Origin: Collinsella tanakaei
GTDB lineage: Bacteria; Actinomycetota; Coriobacteriia; Coriobacteriales; Coriobacteriaceae
Length of the DNA stretch: 64,000 nt
NCBI RefSeq assembly: GCF_030373545.1
Contig: NZ_JAUDCO010000003.1
Location: 186,001 to 250,000, forward strand
Direction of reading: 5' to 3'
Made by a program: the position numbers and the translations under genes. Below, one piece after another: positions 10,049 to 20,032 of the stretch; position 1 is the stretch's first letter; the number at the start of each line of letters is the position of its first letter. The notes under the pieces were generated by a model that was not told the DNA's origin, ran no database searches, and was given only the letters and a program-made list of their open reading frames with translations.

Positions 10049-11506
10049 CTACTCGATGTAGATGAGTTCGTCCATCTGGTCGAGCGGCCACATGGGTCGG
10101 AAGATGCGGCGGAACGGCAGCTTCTCGTAGAGCTGGTCGGTCGGCCCGGGAGTCAGCGCCATGATGTGGAAGGCGGTCTCGGGGATGAGGTAGGTGTCCA
10201 GGTAGCCCATCTTGACCACGACGATGTCGTAATCGTGGAACTCGACGCCGGCGGCGTGGAACTGCTCCATGTGGCCGTACTGCACGTTGTGCGGCATCAC
10301 GAGCACATCGAGGCCCGTGCCGTCGACGTTGACGATATAGCTGGAGCCGACGACCTTCTGCGAGCCGACGGCTGCGTCGCCGACGACGGTGAGCGTACCG
10401 GAGATCTCCACCGGGGCCGAGACCTCGTTCTCGCCGACGCCCAGCGCAAACGAGACGTGCGCGCCCACCGGAAAGCCGCTGAGCAGCTCGCAGGCAGCCG
10501 GATCGTTGACGCCGGCGACCAGCACGCGCTTGCCGCCCAAGTCGTGCGCCAGAAGCTCGCGCAGTATCACGGTGCCGCAGCCCGACGACCCGGCGCCGCA
10601 GTTGTCGCCCGAATCGGTGATGACCGCCGTCTTGCCCTCGAAGGCGACCGCGCGTCGCACCGACTCGGCGGCGTCGCCGTAGTTGCCGCCGAATACGAAC
10701 TCGCCGCGATGGTCCCACGCATAGCGCGCGATGCGGTCGGCGACCTCGGCGCACCAGGCGGCGTCCGCCGGCTCATTGGGCACCACGACCACGGCGGCGC
10801 CGAGCTTATCGTCCTCGTGGCGTAGGTACCCTACGTGGTAGGAAGCGGAGAACACGCGCTCGTCGGTCTCCGCCTCGTCGAGCAGGCGATTGATGGAGCG
10901 CATCGGCTCGTTGGCCGAAACGCTGCGCTCGCCCTCCACGATGATGGGGAGCTTGCGCACGATGGGGTGCATGGGACGGCGATGTCCCATGAGGTCGACG
11001 AGCTTCTCGGCGACGATGCGCCAGGTGTCGACCGTGTCGATATGCGGAGACTCGCGGAAGCAGCGCAGGATGTTCACGCGCGAGGCGAGCTCGGAGGTCA
11101 CGTTGCCGTGGGGGTCGAGCGCGAGCGCGATCGGCATGTGGACGCCCACGATCTCGCGGATGCGGCGCAGAAGGTCGTGCTCACCGGACACGCAATCCAG
11201 GCCGCGCACACCGCTTGCGCCATGGAGCTGCAGGTAGATCGCATCGATCTCGTCAAGATGCGCGCGAAGGTCCTCGATGATGCGCCCGACGATGAACTCG
11301 TAGGCGTCGTGCTCGATCATGCCGCTCGGGTTGATGGCGGCATAGATGGACGGCACGACCTCGATCCCGCGATTCTCGAACACGTCGCGGACGCACATCT
11401 CGTCAAGGCTCTCCTCGCCGTACAGCAGCAGGAAGTCCTCGAGCCTCGCATCGCGCGAGACGTGCTCGTTGCACTCGGCGGTCATATGGGCGGCAAAGAC
11501 CTTCAT
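10049..11506 (-). CDS. M81 family metallopeptidase (MlrC-like)
   Basis: The 485-aa product belongs to the M81/MlrC family, named for microcystin degradation; in most bacteria the substrate is unknown. Family motifs are present: AAHMTAECNEH at the N-terminus, QLHGAS near residue 95, LDPHGNVT near residue 133 and DSGDNCGAGSSGCGT near residue 287. The last of these replaces the common D-x-x-DNPGGG form. No signal peptide, so cytoplasmic. The ATG at 11506 has AAGGAG six bases upstream. It stands alone between dnaE and addA; neighbours give no clue to its substrate. Confidence 0.88.
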   Translation of the reverse strand: MKVFAAHMTAECNEHVSRDARLEDFLLLYGEESLDEMCVRDVFENRGIEVVPSIYAAINPSGMIEHDAYEFIVGRIIEDLRAHLDEIDAIYLQLHGASGVRGLDCVSGEHDLLRRIREIVGVHMPIALALDPHGNVTSELASRVNILRCFRESPHIDTVDTWRIVAEKLVDLMGHRRPMHPIVRKLPIIVEGERSVSANEPMRSINRLLDEAETDERVFSASYHVGYLRHEDDKLGAAVVVVPNEPADAAWCAEVADRIARYAWDHRGEFVFGGNYGDAAESVRRAVAFEGKTAVITDSGDNCGAGSSGCGTVILRELLAHDLGGKRVLVAGVNDPAACELLSGFPVGAHVSFALGVGENEVSAPVEISGTLTVVGDAAVGSQKVVGSSYIVNVDGTGLDVLVMPHNVQYGHMEQFHAAGVEFHDYDIVVVKMGYLDTYLIPETAFHIMALTPGPTDQLYEKLPFRRIFRPMWPLDQMDELIYIE

Positions 11507-11607
11507 GGCGGCTCCTTGCGATCGACATCGTCACTCAAGCCCGCCAGCCTAGCACAAACCATTCGCCAAAATGCATATCGACGGCAAGAACACGTTTGAG
11601 ACACACA

Positions 11608-11644
11608 GCGGTGCGGGTAGCGGTCTCCCCGCTGCCCGCACCGC
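11608..11644 (-). terminator. Terminator after addA
   Basis: A 16-bp stem (arms 11608-11623 and 11629-11644, one G-T pair) with a 5-base loop, starting 10 bp beyond the addA stop on the minus strand. It is a strong hairpin without a clean T-run. Confidence 0.6.
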
Positions 11645-11653
11645 CTCGAAACC

Positions 11654-14600
11654 CTAGAGGTCGTAGGTCACAACCTGCGGCTGCGTCGGATCGTCCGCAT
11701 CGGGCACCTCGACGCGGACAAACGCGAGGCGCACGCGCGCAAAGCCGGCCCGATGCAGCACATCTGCATAGACGCGCGCCTGGAGCGCATGCTTGTCCTG
11801 CAGCTGAGAGGGCGTCTCCTGCGGGCTGCCGCCGGTCTTGTAATCGATCACCAACGCCTCGCCGGGGCGTGCGGGATCGGTCGCGAGCGCGTCGATCGCG
11901 CCCTCGGCAAACGTCCCGAACCGTTCCCGGACCTCGTCGTCATCCATGCCCAGCGAGAAGAAGGGCACCTCGGCGCGCACGCAGGGCCACGACCTCAGCT
12001 CGGCACGCATCCGCGACGCCTCCCAGCGCCGCAGCGCCGCGTCGAGCCGGGCGCGCTGCGCCTCGCTTGTGCCCCAATAGCGCGCCTGCGCATCGATGCG
12101 CTCGGTCGGCACGCGTTCGGCGCCGGTCTCGATCAGCCACTGCGCCGCGGCGTGGAACGCCGAGCCCAAAGCCGTCGGGTCCTCCCCGGGCTCGCCGACA
12201 GGCGCCGGATCGGACGCCTCGATCACGTCGAGCACCTCCGACGCCGCCGCCCCTGCCGCAGCGGTCCCATCCGCCGCGGCCGGCGCCGTCTCGGCACGCA
12301 GGGAGCTCACCTGCGCCTCGCCGTCCTGTCCCCGTGCACAGGCGCGGTCCTCCCCTTCTTCGTGAAGGGCAGCGGACATCGACGAGTAGCTGTACGCATC
12401 GCGAGCGGGCCGCTCGGCGGGCGCCACGGCGTAGTCGACGGGCTTCGGCCAGACCAGGGTGAAGCTGTCAGGGCCCTCGGCGGACGCGTCCGCCGGAGCG
12501 GCGCTTTGCCCCACCTCGACGTTGGCGGGATACTCCACGCCCGCGAACATGAAGTCGCGACATGCGATGAGCTCGTAGTCGCCGGGTTTCGTGCCTTCGA
12601 ACACGAGCCGATCCGCATCGAGGCGCCGGCCCTCATCGGGCAGAATCCGCTCGAGCACCGACCGCGTCAGGTCGCACTCGTCGTCAAACGTGAGCTCCGG
12701 CTTCCCCCTCGTCCCCACGCCGGCGTCCATCGCCAGGATGAGCACCTCGCGGGCGCGCGTCATGGCCACGTACAGCAGGCGGGCACGCTCCTCGAGCTCA
12801 CGACATAGGGACTCCTCGCGCATGGACACGAACGCCTCGGCAGCCGAGCCGGTGGCGCAGACCTCGTCGAGGGTATCGGGCGCAAGCCAGGTGCCGTACA
12901 GTTTGCGGAAGCGCTCCTCGACCTTCGTGTCGGTGATATGGCGCCCGTCCGCCAGCACCGTGCCCGGCAGCCGGGCGGGCAACGCCACCGCCTCGACGCC
13001 CGCGCGCGAGCGGCGCGTCTGGAAGCGGTCGGCGCTGCGCTTGACCGTGAAGCAGTCAGCGACCGCGACGACGGGGAACTCCAGACCCTTCGACGCGTGC
13101 ACGGTCATGATGCGCACGGCGCCGGTCCCCCGCTCGTTTAAGGCGCCCGGAGCCTGCTTGGCGGCCAGCGCCGCATCGAAGGCGCGCGCGATGCCGCGCG
13201 GAGCGTTGCCGACCTCGGCCTGCGCCTCGTCGATCAGATCGAGCGCCTTCAGGACGTTCGCGGCGACGGCGCGTCCCTCGGGCCCGCGCTCGGCCAGGCG
13301 CACCATCCATCCCGACGCGCGCACAACCTCGCGCACGATGTCGGCGACAGGATCGCGGCCGACGCGCGCCAGGGCCGCGCGCAGCACGGCGCGCGCCCGT
13401 TCGACGAGCGCGAGTCCCTCCAGGCCCGGCGCGTCGTCGTCGCTCATCAGCCCCGCATCGAGGTTGCGGCGGCGCGTCTCGCCCGTCGCGGGGTCGTAGG
13501 CGGTCGCAAGCGCCAAGAGTTCCTTCGCGCCGAGCGCGAACAGCGGAGATGTCAGCAGCGGCGCCAAGCCCTGGGCAGCGTCGGCGGGGTTCGCGAGCGT
13601 CCACACGAGCGCGCGCACGGCAGCCACCTCGGGGGTCGACGAGAACACGGAACCTCCCGCGATCACGCAGTCGAGTCCCTGCGCGCGAATGGCCTCGGCG
13701 TACACGCCCGCCTGCGTCATGGCGCCCAGCAGCAGCACCATGTCGCCCGCGGGCTGGCCGGCATCGGCGAGCGCTCGGAAGCGCGCGGCGATGGCGGCGG
13801 CCTTCATCTCGGTGCGCTCGGCGCGCACCCCGCCCACGACAAGCAGCGCCTGGCGGCGCGACGCCGGCGCGACGAGTGCGTCGGTGCGCTCGTCATGGGG
13901 CACAAGGTCAAGAAAGCCGCGCATGAGGCCGCCGTGCTCGCCGTCAAAGACGCGGGCGACGTAGTCCAAGATCTCGGCATGGCTGCGGAAGTTTTTCACC
14001 AGGCGCACGATCTTGCCAGCGGCAGCGGCATCGGCGCCGGCTGCTGCCGGGGTCGCCATGCTCTGCTCCTGCCGGCGGAACACCTCCACCTCCGCTCCGC
14101 GGAAACGGTAGATGGACTGCTGCGCGTCGCCCACGGTGCACAGGCGGCGCCCGCCGTCCGTGAGAAAGCCGATGAGGTCGACCTGCTGCTGGTCGGTATC
14201 CTGGAACTCGTCGATCATCACCATTCGGAACCGGTCGGCGTACGCCGCGCGGATGGCGGGCCGATCGCGCAGGGCGAGATAGGTCAGGCGCAGCAGATCG
14301 TTGTTGTCGAGCACCGACGCCTCGCGCTTGAGCGCGCGGTACTCGGCCTCGACGTCGCGCGCGAGCGCCATGAGGGAATCGAGGGCGTCGGATCCACACG
14401 CGAGCAGGGCGCAGATAAAGGTGTTGGCGACGTCGGCGCGCAACAGGTCGAGCTGCTCTTTGGGCAGCGCCTTGCTCGGCCGCGGGATGTCGCAGCTCAT
14501 CATGCAGCGCACCGCGTCGCCCACCGTGCGCTCGCTTGCCAGGTAGGCGTCGATGGCCGCCATCGCGTCGCGGGCGATCTGCGCGGCCTTGGGGCTTGCG

Positions 14601-15256
14601 TCCAGGCACGCACGGTACGCATCGGCAAGCGACGCCACCGCATCGGTCCCGCGATGCAGATGCACGCCGTCCATGCCGTCAGGCAGGGTGCACACAAGCT
14701 CGAGCAGGCGCCGGACGATGCCCTCGACGCTTGTGGAGGCCGCACGCGCGGCAGGGCCGCCCTCGGCCTTGAGCGGATACCAGGCGAGCAGGGCGGAAAG
14801 CTCGCCGGCTGCATCCCCGCCGTCGTCGGCGCGTGCGAGCACCCGCTCGATCGCGGCGCCGATGAGCTCGTCGGTGTCCTCGACGATGCCGAACTCGGGA
14901 TCGATCCCCAGCTCGAGCGCATGCGCCCTGAGGATGCGGGCGCACATGCCGTGGATCGTCGAGATCCACGCGTCGTCGACGGACAGCGCGGCGCGCTCCA
15001 TGCCCGCCTCGATGAGCGCGGCGCGCACGCGCTCGCGAATCTCCGCGGCGGCATCCCGGGTGAACGTGATGGCGAGCACCTGGTCGAGGCTCGACAGATA
15101 CGGGCCCGAATCGTCGGAGAGCGCCCACAGGATGCGCCGCGTGAGCGTAAACGTCTTGCCCGATCCCGCGCCTGCGGATACGAACAGCGGACCGTCGAGC
15201 GTGGTGACGATCTCGCGCTGCTGCGGCATGAGCGATGAGAGGTCCATGTCCGTCAC
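11654..15256 (-). CDS. addA: UvrD-family helicase-nuclease AddA
   Basis: Large subunit of the AddAB complex that unwinds and resects DNA double-strand ends for RecA loading. Helicase motifs are visible: SAGAGSGKTFTLTRR at residue 27, MIDEFQDTDQQQVDL near 347, GDAQQSIYRFRG just after, and MTVHASKGLEFPVVAV near 720. A C-terminal PD-(D/E)xK nuclease is marked by ALVIDYKTGGSP near residue 1135. The start is a GTG at 15256 overlapping the addB TGA as GTGA, with GAAGGGA upstream; an in-frame ATG at 15247 is the alternative. The overlap implies coupled translation with addB. Confidence 0.92.
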   Translation of the reverse strand: MTDMDLSSLMPQQREIVTTLDGPLFVSAGAGSGKTFTLTRRILWALSDDSGPYLSSLDQVLAITFTRDAAAEIRERVRAALIEAGMERAALSVDDAWISTIHGMCARILRAHALELGIDPEFGIVEDTDELIGAAIERVLARADDGGDAAGELSALLAWYPLKAEGGPAARAASTSVEGIVRRLLELVCTLPDGMDGVHLHRGTDAVASLADAYRACLDASPKAAQIARDAMAAIDAYLASERTVGDAVRCMMSCDIPRPSKALPKEQLDLLRADVANTFICALLACGSDALDSLMALARDVEAEYRALKREASVLDNNDLLRLTYLALRDRPAIRAAYADRFRMVMIDEFQDTDQQQVDLIGFLTDGGRRLCTVGDAQQSIYRFRGAEVEVFRRQEQSMATPAAAGADAAAAGKIVRLVKNFRSHAEILDYVARVFDGEHGGLMRGFLDLVPHDERTDALVAPASRRQALLVVGGVRAERTEMKAAAIAARFRALADAGQPAGDMVLLLGAMTQAGVYAEAIRAQGLDCVIAGGSVFSSTPEVAAVRALVWTLANPADAAQGLAPLLTSPLFALGAKELLALATAYDPATGETRRRNLDAGLMSDDDAPGLEGLALVERARAVLRAALARVGRDPVADIVREVVRASGWMVRLAERGPEGRAVAANVLKALDLIDEAQAEVGNAPRGIARAFDAALAAKQAPGALNERGTGAVRIMTVHASKGLEFPVVAVADCFTVKRSADRFQTRRSRAGVEAVALPARLPGTVLADGRHITDTKVEERFRKLYGTWLAPDTLDEVCATGSAAEAFVSMREESLCRELEERARLLYVAMTRAREVLILAMDAGVGTRGKPELTFDDECDLTRSVLERILPDEGRRLDADRLVFEGTKPGDYELIACRDFMFAGVEYPANVEVGQSAAPADASAEGPDSFTLVWPKPVDYAVAPAERPARDAYSYSSMSAALHEEGEDRACARGQDGEAQVSSLRAETAPAAADGTAAAGAAASEVLDVIEASDPAPVGEPGEDPTALGSAFHAAAQWLIETGAERVPTERIDAQARYWGTSEAQRARLDAALRRWEASRMRAELRSWPCVRAEVPFFSLGMDDDEVRERFGTFAEGAIDALATDPARPGEALVIDYKTGGSPQETPSQLQDKHALQARVYADVLHRAGFARVRLAFVRVEVPDADDPTQPQVVTYDL

Positions 15257-18222
15257 GCGTCCCTTCGTTCGAATCCGATCGGATGGTTGTGCACGCAGCT
15301 GGGACGCTGCTCGGCAGAAGCGGCGACCTTGCCGGAGGCGAGGTCGGCCAGGCGCATCGCGATCGAGCCCTCCACGCGGTCAAGCAGCTCGGTGAAACCC
15401 ATAGTGCCCCCTGCGCGCTCGCCGGGAAAGCCGTCGCGCAGACCGGGTACGCGCCCGTCATCAGGCTCGACCTCGGCGAGCTCGTCGGCCACGGCGCCGC
15501 GCATGGCCACCTTGCCCTTCGTGGCGAAGTAGAGCGCGCCGCGGACGTCTAGACCGAGCGAGCGACGCAGCGCCTGGGCGTAGATGAGGGTCTGCGTATG
15601 CTCCGGGAGCCACCGCGGATCGTCCGCGGCGACCTCGCCGGTCTTCTTGTTGGGAACCGTCGGGTCGGCGAGCTTGAACGGCGTCACGTCCGAGCGGTGC
15701 TTGTAATCGATGACCACGGCGCGGCCGGCGGCGTCGACGTCGACGCGGTCGATGCGCCCGCCGAGCGGGTAGCCGGCGTAGGCAACCCCCAGCCCGTTGA
15801 AGGAGTACTCGAGGTAGGCGGGGGCGAACGGCGCGAGCGCGCCCGCCTCGTAGCGCACCACCTTCCTCAACTGGGGCAGGATGTCGTCGATCTGCCGCTC
15901 CTCGCCAGCGCTCAGCGCCACGAGCGGCGCCGAGCTCGCCGTCTTGCCGCGGGCGTGCTCGGCGCGCACCTCGGCGAACACCTCGTCGAGCAGGTTGAGC
16001 GAGGAAGCGAGGTTCTCGGGCGTCACGCGGCGCGCGCCGTCGGACGCCAGGCGCTCGTGGAAGCGGTCCATGACGTCGTGCACGAAGTTGCCCTTCTCCA
16101 TGTTGGAGAAGCCAGCATCGATGACGGCGGGGCGCACGCGCGAGGACATGAACCAGCACAGCGGGCACGACGAGTACATCTCGATCTGCGACGCCGAGAA
16201 CTGACGCGGCTCGAGCGCCCCCTCCTCGGTGCGACGCATGAGCACCATGTAGCGGGCGGCCGCCTCGTCGAGCTGCTGGGGAGGCAGGCAGGCGATGCGC
16301 TCCGCCGACCAGGAACCGGTGCCGGCGGGGTCGAAATCGCCCGCGACGTCCTGCTCGCCCTCGCGCGCGATCGAGGCCCCCTCGCCGAGCGCGGCGACGA
16401 GCTCGGTCCAGATCGCAGCGGGATAGCGGTCCTTGGCCTGCCGGTCGTGGGTGACACGGGCGAGCACGCACGACCGCGCCGCCGCGCGGGCGCGGCCCAC
16501 GAGGTCGCGGACGCGAGCGATGGGCTCGAGCGCAAGCGTCGGCGCGCCGAGGAGGTCTGCCAGGGACGCACGCGCCCCTTCGTCATGGGAGAGCGGATAG
16601 TTCGCGACTTCCACGTCGGCCAGGAGCATGAAGTCGACCGAGCCGCACGGCAGCGCCGCGGCGTCGGCGAGCGTCATGAAAGACACCTCGACGGCCGTGC
16701 CCTCGTCCACAGGTGACGCGCTCGCGCGCTCACGCGAGACGACGCACAGGCCGTCGAGGGACTCCACGGCACTCGCCTGCGATACGCCGAGGGCGCGCGC
16801 CTCGTCGGCGACGACCTCGAGCGCACGGCGCGCCATCGCGCGCTCGCACGTCACGCGACAGGTTCCCGCCACGGAGCCAAGCGATGCGGCGGGCAGCGCC
16901 TCGAGCACCTCGAGCATCGCCTTGATGGCCGAGACCGGCCGATCTTGCCACAGGAAGCGCACGACGTCGGCGCAGACGGCGGGGACGCGGGCAAACGGAT
17001 GGCCGTCGGCAAGCTTGCGGCGCGCCGCGGCGGTGCGCGACTGGACGCTTTGCAGCTCGCGCAGAACGCCCTGGACGCCCAGGGAGCGCGTCGCGCGCAC
17101 CTTCTTGTCAAACGAGCGCGCGAGAAGCGCGTCCGCGCCCGACAGCGGCGAATAGAGCCAGTCGGTGAGCTCGGGAGCAGGCCACCATTCCAGCGCCGAC
17201 CCCGTCTGCTCCTCGTCCGCGCGCATGCGCGCGACGAGGTCCGCCAAGGCGCGCAGCTGCCGGCCGAACGCCGTCTGACCGAACCGCACGAACCGGGTGA
17301 GCTCAAAGGGGATGCCGCGCGCGGCGAGATAGGGCGCAAGCGCATCCGCCAGCTCGCTCGCATGTGCCGAAGCGACCACCGCGCTGCGCGCACCGTCCGC
17401 ACCGGCGCGCGCGATCGCGTCGGCATACGCGCGGGACCGGGCATGGGGGCCGAAGACCTCCAAAAACGTCGGGGTAGCACACGGAGCAGCGGGGCGCCCG
17501 TCGACGCATTCCTCGATGGCGACGTCGCAGCCAAGGTTCGCAAACGCCGCGGCAAGCTCATCGCTCCATGCGGCCTGTTCGCCGGCGAGCAGCACCACGG
17601 CCTCCCCCGCGACGGCGATGGAGGCGAGCAACCGCATCAGATAGGCGGGCAGCGTCGTGATACCGCGCAGTACGACGAAGCGCGCGCAGGCGACCGGTGA
17701 GGCGGCGAGCGCTTCGGCCAACGTGGCCGCCGCGCACGAGGGTTCGGTAAGCCCGCGGCCCGCCAGGGCGTCGGCGTACCGGCGAAGACAGGCCAGCACG
17801 GATGCCGCCGCCCCATCCGAGGCGCCAGGCGCCGCCGAGGCGCCAGCGTAGGGCAAAAGATCGCGCGCCATGGCGGCGAGCAGCCGCACCGTGCCGGGGT
17901 TCGCGCGCAGGGGCGCCAGATCTTCCGGTGCGCTCGTGTGCACGAGCTCGGCCATGACGAGCTGGCGCTGGACGCCTGAGCACAGATGGCTGCCGTCGCC
18001 GAGCAGCTCCCACAGGCTCTCGATCCACGCCGGCACGACGGCGGCGTCGACGCCCACGCCCACGCCGGCGCGCGCGAGGCTGCGCCGCACCTGATCGCGC
18101 TCGGCCAGCGAGGGCGCAAGCAGCGTGCACCGCCCCCATTGGGAGACGCCCCGACGGATCAGGTCGAGTTCGGCATCGCCCGGGACGACGCCCGGGCGCG
18201 TCTTCACGATTCGTACCGACAT
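15253..18222 (-). CDS. addB: AddB-like PD-(D/E)xK nuclease subunit
   Basis: A 989-aa partner of AddA, expressed first in the pair. The C-terminal nuclease shows FSASQIEMYSSCPLCWF near residue 674 and the catalytic VVIDYKHRSD near residue 836. The N-terminal half is a degenerate helicase-like fold; I see no intact Walker A, unlike the Bacillus AddB. The family normally ends in a four-cysteine Fe-S cluster. Here the C-terminus reads SCVHNHPIGFERR with a single Cys, so the cluster looks lost. The ATG at 18222 has GGGAGGG upstream. Identification rests on the nuclease motifs and on the overlap with addA. Confidence 0.85.
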   Translation of the reverse strand: MSVRIVKTRPGVVPGDAELDLIRRGVSQWGRCTLLAPSLAERDQVRRSLARAGVGVGVDAAVVPAWIESLWELLGDGSHLCSGVQRQLVMAELVHTSAPEDLAPLRANPGTVRLLAAMARDLLPYAGASAAPGASDGAAASVLACLRRYADALAGRGLTEPSCAAATLAEALAASPVACARFVVLRGITTLPAYLMRLLASIAVAGEAVVLLAGEQAAWSDELAAAFANLGCDVAIEECVDGRPAAPCATPTFLEVFGPHARSRAYADAIARAGADGARSAVVASAHASELADALAPYLAARGIPFELTRFVRFGQTAFGRQLRALADLVARMRADEEQTGSALEWWPAPELTDWLYSPLSGADALLARSFDKKVRATRSLGVQGVLRELQSVQSRTAAARRKLADGHPFARVPAVCADVVRFLWQDRPVSAIKAMLEVLEALPAASLGSVAGTCRVTCERAMARRALEVVADEARALGVSQASAVESLDGLCVVSRERASASPVDEGTAVEVSFMTLADAAALPCGSVDFMLLADVEVANYPLSHDEGARASLADLLGAPTLALEPIARVRDLVGRARAAARSCVLARVTHDRQAKDRYPAAIWTELVAALGEGASIAREGEQDVAGDFDPAGTGSWSAERIACLPPQQLDEAAARYMVLMRRTEEGALEPRQFSASQIEMYSSCPLCWFMSSRVRPAVIDAGFSNMEKGNFVHDVMDRFHERLASDGARRVTPENLASSLNLLDEVFAEVRAEHARGKTASSAPLVALSAGEERQIDDILPQLRKVVRYEAGALAPFAPAYLEYSFNGLGVAYAGYPLGGRIDRVDVDAAGRAVVIDYKHRSDVTPFKLADPTVPNKKTGEVAADDPRWLPEHTQTLIYAQALRRSLGLDVRGALYFATKGKVAMRGAVADELAEVEPDDGRVPGLRDGFPGERAGGTMGFTELLDRVEGSIAMRLADLASGKVAASAEQRPSCVHNHPIGFERRDA

Positions 18223-18323
18223 GGCCCTCCCACGGATCGACTTCGTATAGATTCGCTTGCACCTATCCTACACGCCCGCACGGACACGCAGCGCGCCGCT
18301 TGCGCCAAAACGCTCAGGCGCGA

Positions 18324-18369
18324 CACAAGAAGAGGCGCCCTGCACCGACGATGGGATGCAGGACGCCTC
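18324..18369 (-). terminator. Terminator of the TrpR-like gene
   Basis: Stem GAGGCG-x-CCTGCA / TGCAGG-x-CGCCTC with a 12-base loop. On the minus strand it is followed by TTCTTGTG, 23 bp after the stop at 18392. Confidence 0.7.
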
Positions 18370-18391
18370 GTTGCCATCTTCGCTGCGGCCG

Positions 18392-18703
18392 CTACGTCCG
18401 GCCGCGCTCCTGGTCCTCGAGCTTGATGAGGACGCGACGATACCCGCCGTGCTCGCCGTTGAGCGCCTTGGACACACGGCTCACCGTGGTGGACGACGCG
18501 CCGGTCCGCGCCTGGACCTCAACGTAGGGCTCACCCTCGTCGAGGAAGCGGGCAACCTGAAGGCGCTGCCCGAAATCGCAGATCTCGCGCGGCGTGCACA
18601 GGTCGGTCAGAAAGGCCCGCACATCGTCCTCGTCATCGAGCAGCAGCATCGCGCGCACGAGCTGCTGGACGTCGCTTCGCTCATACATCTTTTCGATATT
18701 CAT
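18392..18703 (-). CDS. YerC/YecD-type TrpR-like DNA-binding protein
   Basis: A 103-aa helical regulator of the TrpR superfamily. The C-terminal half carries the helix-turn-helix YVEVQARTGASSTTVSRVSKAL, and the N-terminal half (DLCTPREICDFGQRLQVARFL) matches the YerC/YecD subgroup. The tryptophan-binding residues of true TrpR are not evident. I chose the ATG at 18703 because MNIEKMYERSDVQQLVRAM begins the conserved part; the frame is open 54 codons further up through AT-rich non-conserved DNA. The start has no strong ribosome site. Target genes cannot be read from the sequence. Confidence 0.85.
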   Translation of the reverse strand: MNIEKMYERSDVQQLVRAMLLLDDEDDVRAFLTDLCTPREICDFGQRLQVARFLDEGEPYVEVQARTGASSTTVSRVSKALNGEHGGYRRVLIKLEDQERGRT

Positions 18704-18888
18704 ACGGATACGGCACCGCCAAATTAGCTCATATCGGCTCGGATTGATACTGGCATACGCGTATTGGGGGCTCAAAATATCCAACACCCGACAAGACACG
18801 GCCACGTGATGCAGTGTATCACACCACCGCGCTAAAGTATCGCGGTATCCGGCGGCGAGCGGCACCGCGACCCTTGGCGGGCGGCGGT

Positions 18889-19941
18889 CTATCGCCGCGG
18901 CTGCACGGAGGCGTGCACGCGGCCGGCAAGCCCGCTCGTCCAGCTGAGGCGTCCGCGGTCGTCGACGATCAGCGCCTCGATGCCGCTGACCCCCTCGGCA
19001 AACGCCAGGGCCTCCTGTGCCCCCAGCATGAACAGGGTCGTCGAATAGCCGTCGCAGTCGAGCGAGCGGTCGGCCACGACGGTCGCGCTCGCCACGTCGC
19101 TTTGCGCCGGCATGCCGCTCGCAGGGTCCAGGATGTGATGGTAGACCCTGCCGCCTTTGACGAAGCTCCGCTCGCGCGCCCCGCTCGTGACCACCGAGCC
19201 GTCCACGACGTCGACCACCGCGCAGAAGCGCGCCGCATCGAAGGGGTCGGCGATCCCGGTTCTCCAGGGTAGCGGCGCCGCCCCCGCGTCGTCGGCGCGC
19301 GGAGGGCGTCCGCCGCGCAGCATCACGTTGCCGCCGAGATTCAACGCGAAGCAGCCCACGCCCGCCCGCTCCAGCAGCGCCGCGAGGTCGTCGGCGATAT
19401 AGCCCTTCGCGATGCCTCCGAGGTCAAGGACGGTTTCGGGGTCTCCGATCGCCAAGGTCGGTGCTGTGCCCGGCGGGCTCACCTCGACAAGTCGATAGTC
19501 GACATGCGGCAGGGCGCGCGCGAGCGCGAGCGCCGTCGGGACGCGACCGGCGTGGAAGTCCCATAGCGACGTCACCGTGCCCATGGTGATATCGAACAGG
19601 CCTCGGCTCCGCTCGCAATACCCGAGCGCCAGCCGGACCACCTCGGCGGTCTCGGGCGCCACCGGCACCGGACGCGGCGCCGCGCGATGGGCTCGGGCGA
19701 TGTCGGACTCGGGGCGGGTGCGCGAAAGGATGCCCTCGAAATACGCGCACCGCATCCGGCATGTCGCGAGCGCGGCGTCGAGCGCGGCGGGCGAGACGTC
19801 AGCGTCCGGGCGCGCCGGCGCCGGGTAGACCCGCAGGCGCACCTCGGTGTCAAACGCCGTGAACGCGAGCTCGCGCCCGCCGTCCGAACACCCCACGGGC
19901 GCGGGCGGTCTGGGTTTTTGATGACTCATCCCGTCTCGCAC
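18889..19941 (-). CDS. apbE: FAD:protein FMN transferase (ApbE)
   Basis: Transfers FMN from FAD onto Thr/Ser of flavoproteins, such as Rnf/Nqr subunits or extracellular flavoproteins. Motifs seen: SRTRPESDIARAH, DITMGTVTSLWDF, VLDLGGIAKGYIADDL, NLGGNV, and GRVYHHILDPASGMPAQSD with the Mg-binding region. About 350 aa, normal length. No signal peptide or lipobox is visible, unlike many ApbE proteins, so it probably acts inside the cell. The start is uncertain: a GTG at 19941 has AAAAGGGG six bases away and is preferred over the ATG at 19929 and a TTG at 19947. Confidence 0.9.
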   Translation of the reverse strand: MRDGMSHQKPRPPAPVGCSDGGRELAFTAFDTEVRLRVYPAPARPDADVSPAALDAALATCRMRCAYFEGILSRTRPESDIARAHRAAPRPVPVAPETAEVVRLALGYCERSRGLFDITMGTVTSLWDFHAGRVPTALALARALPHVDYRLVEVSPPGTAPTLAIGDPETVLDLGGIAKGYIADDLAALLERAGVGCFALNLGGNVMLRGGRPPRADDAGAAPLPWRTGIADPFDAARFCAVVDVVDGSVVTSGARERSFVKGGRVYHHILDPASGMPAQSDVASATVVADRSLDCDGYSTTLFMLGAQEALAFAEGVSGIEALIVDDRGRLSWTSGLAGRVHASVQPRR

Positions 19942-20032
19942 CGGCAACCCCTTTTCGCATGGCTCACAATCTTCTCACCCATGATACGCCCCGCTTCGCG
20001 GCGGCAGGCCCCCAGAAAGGCGGTCGGCGCCC

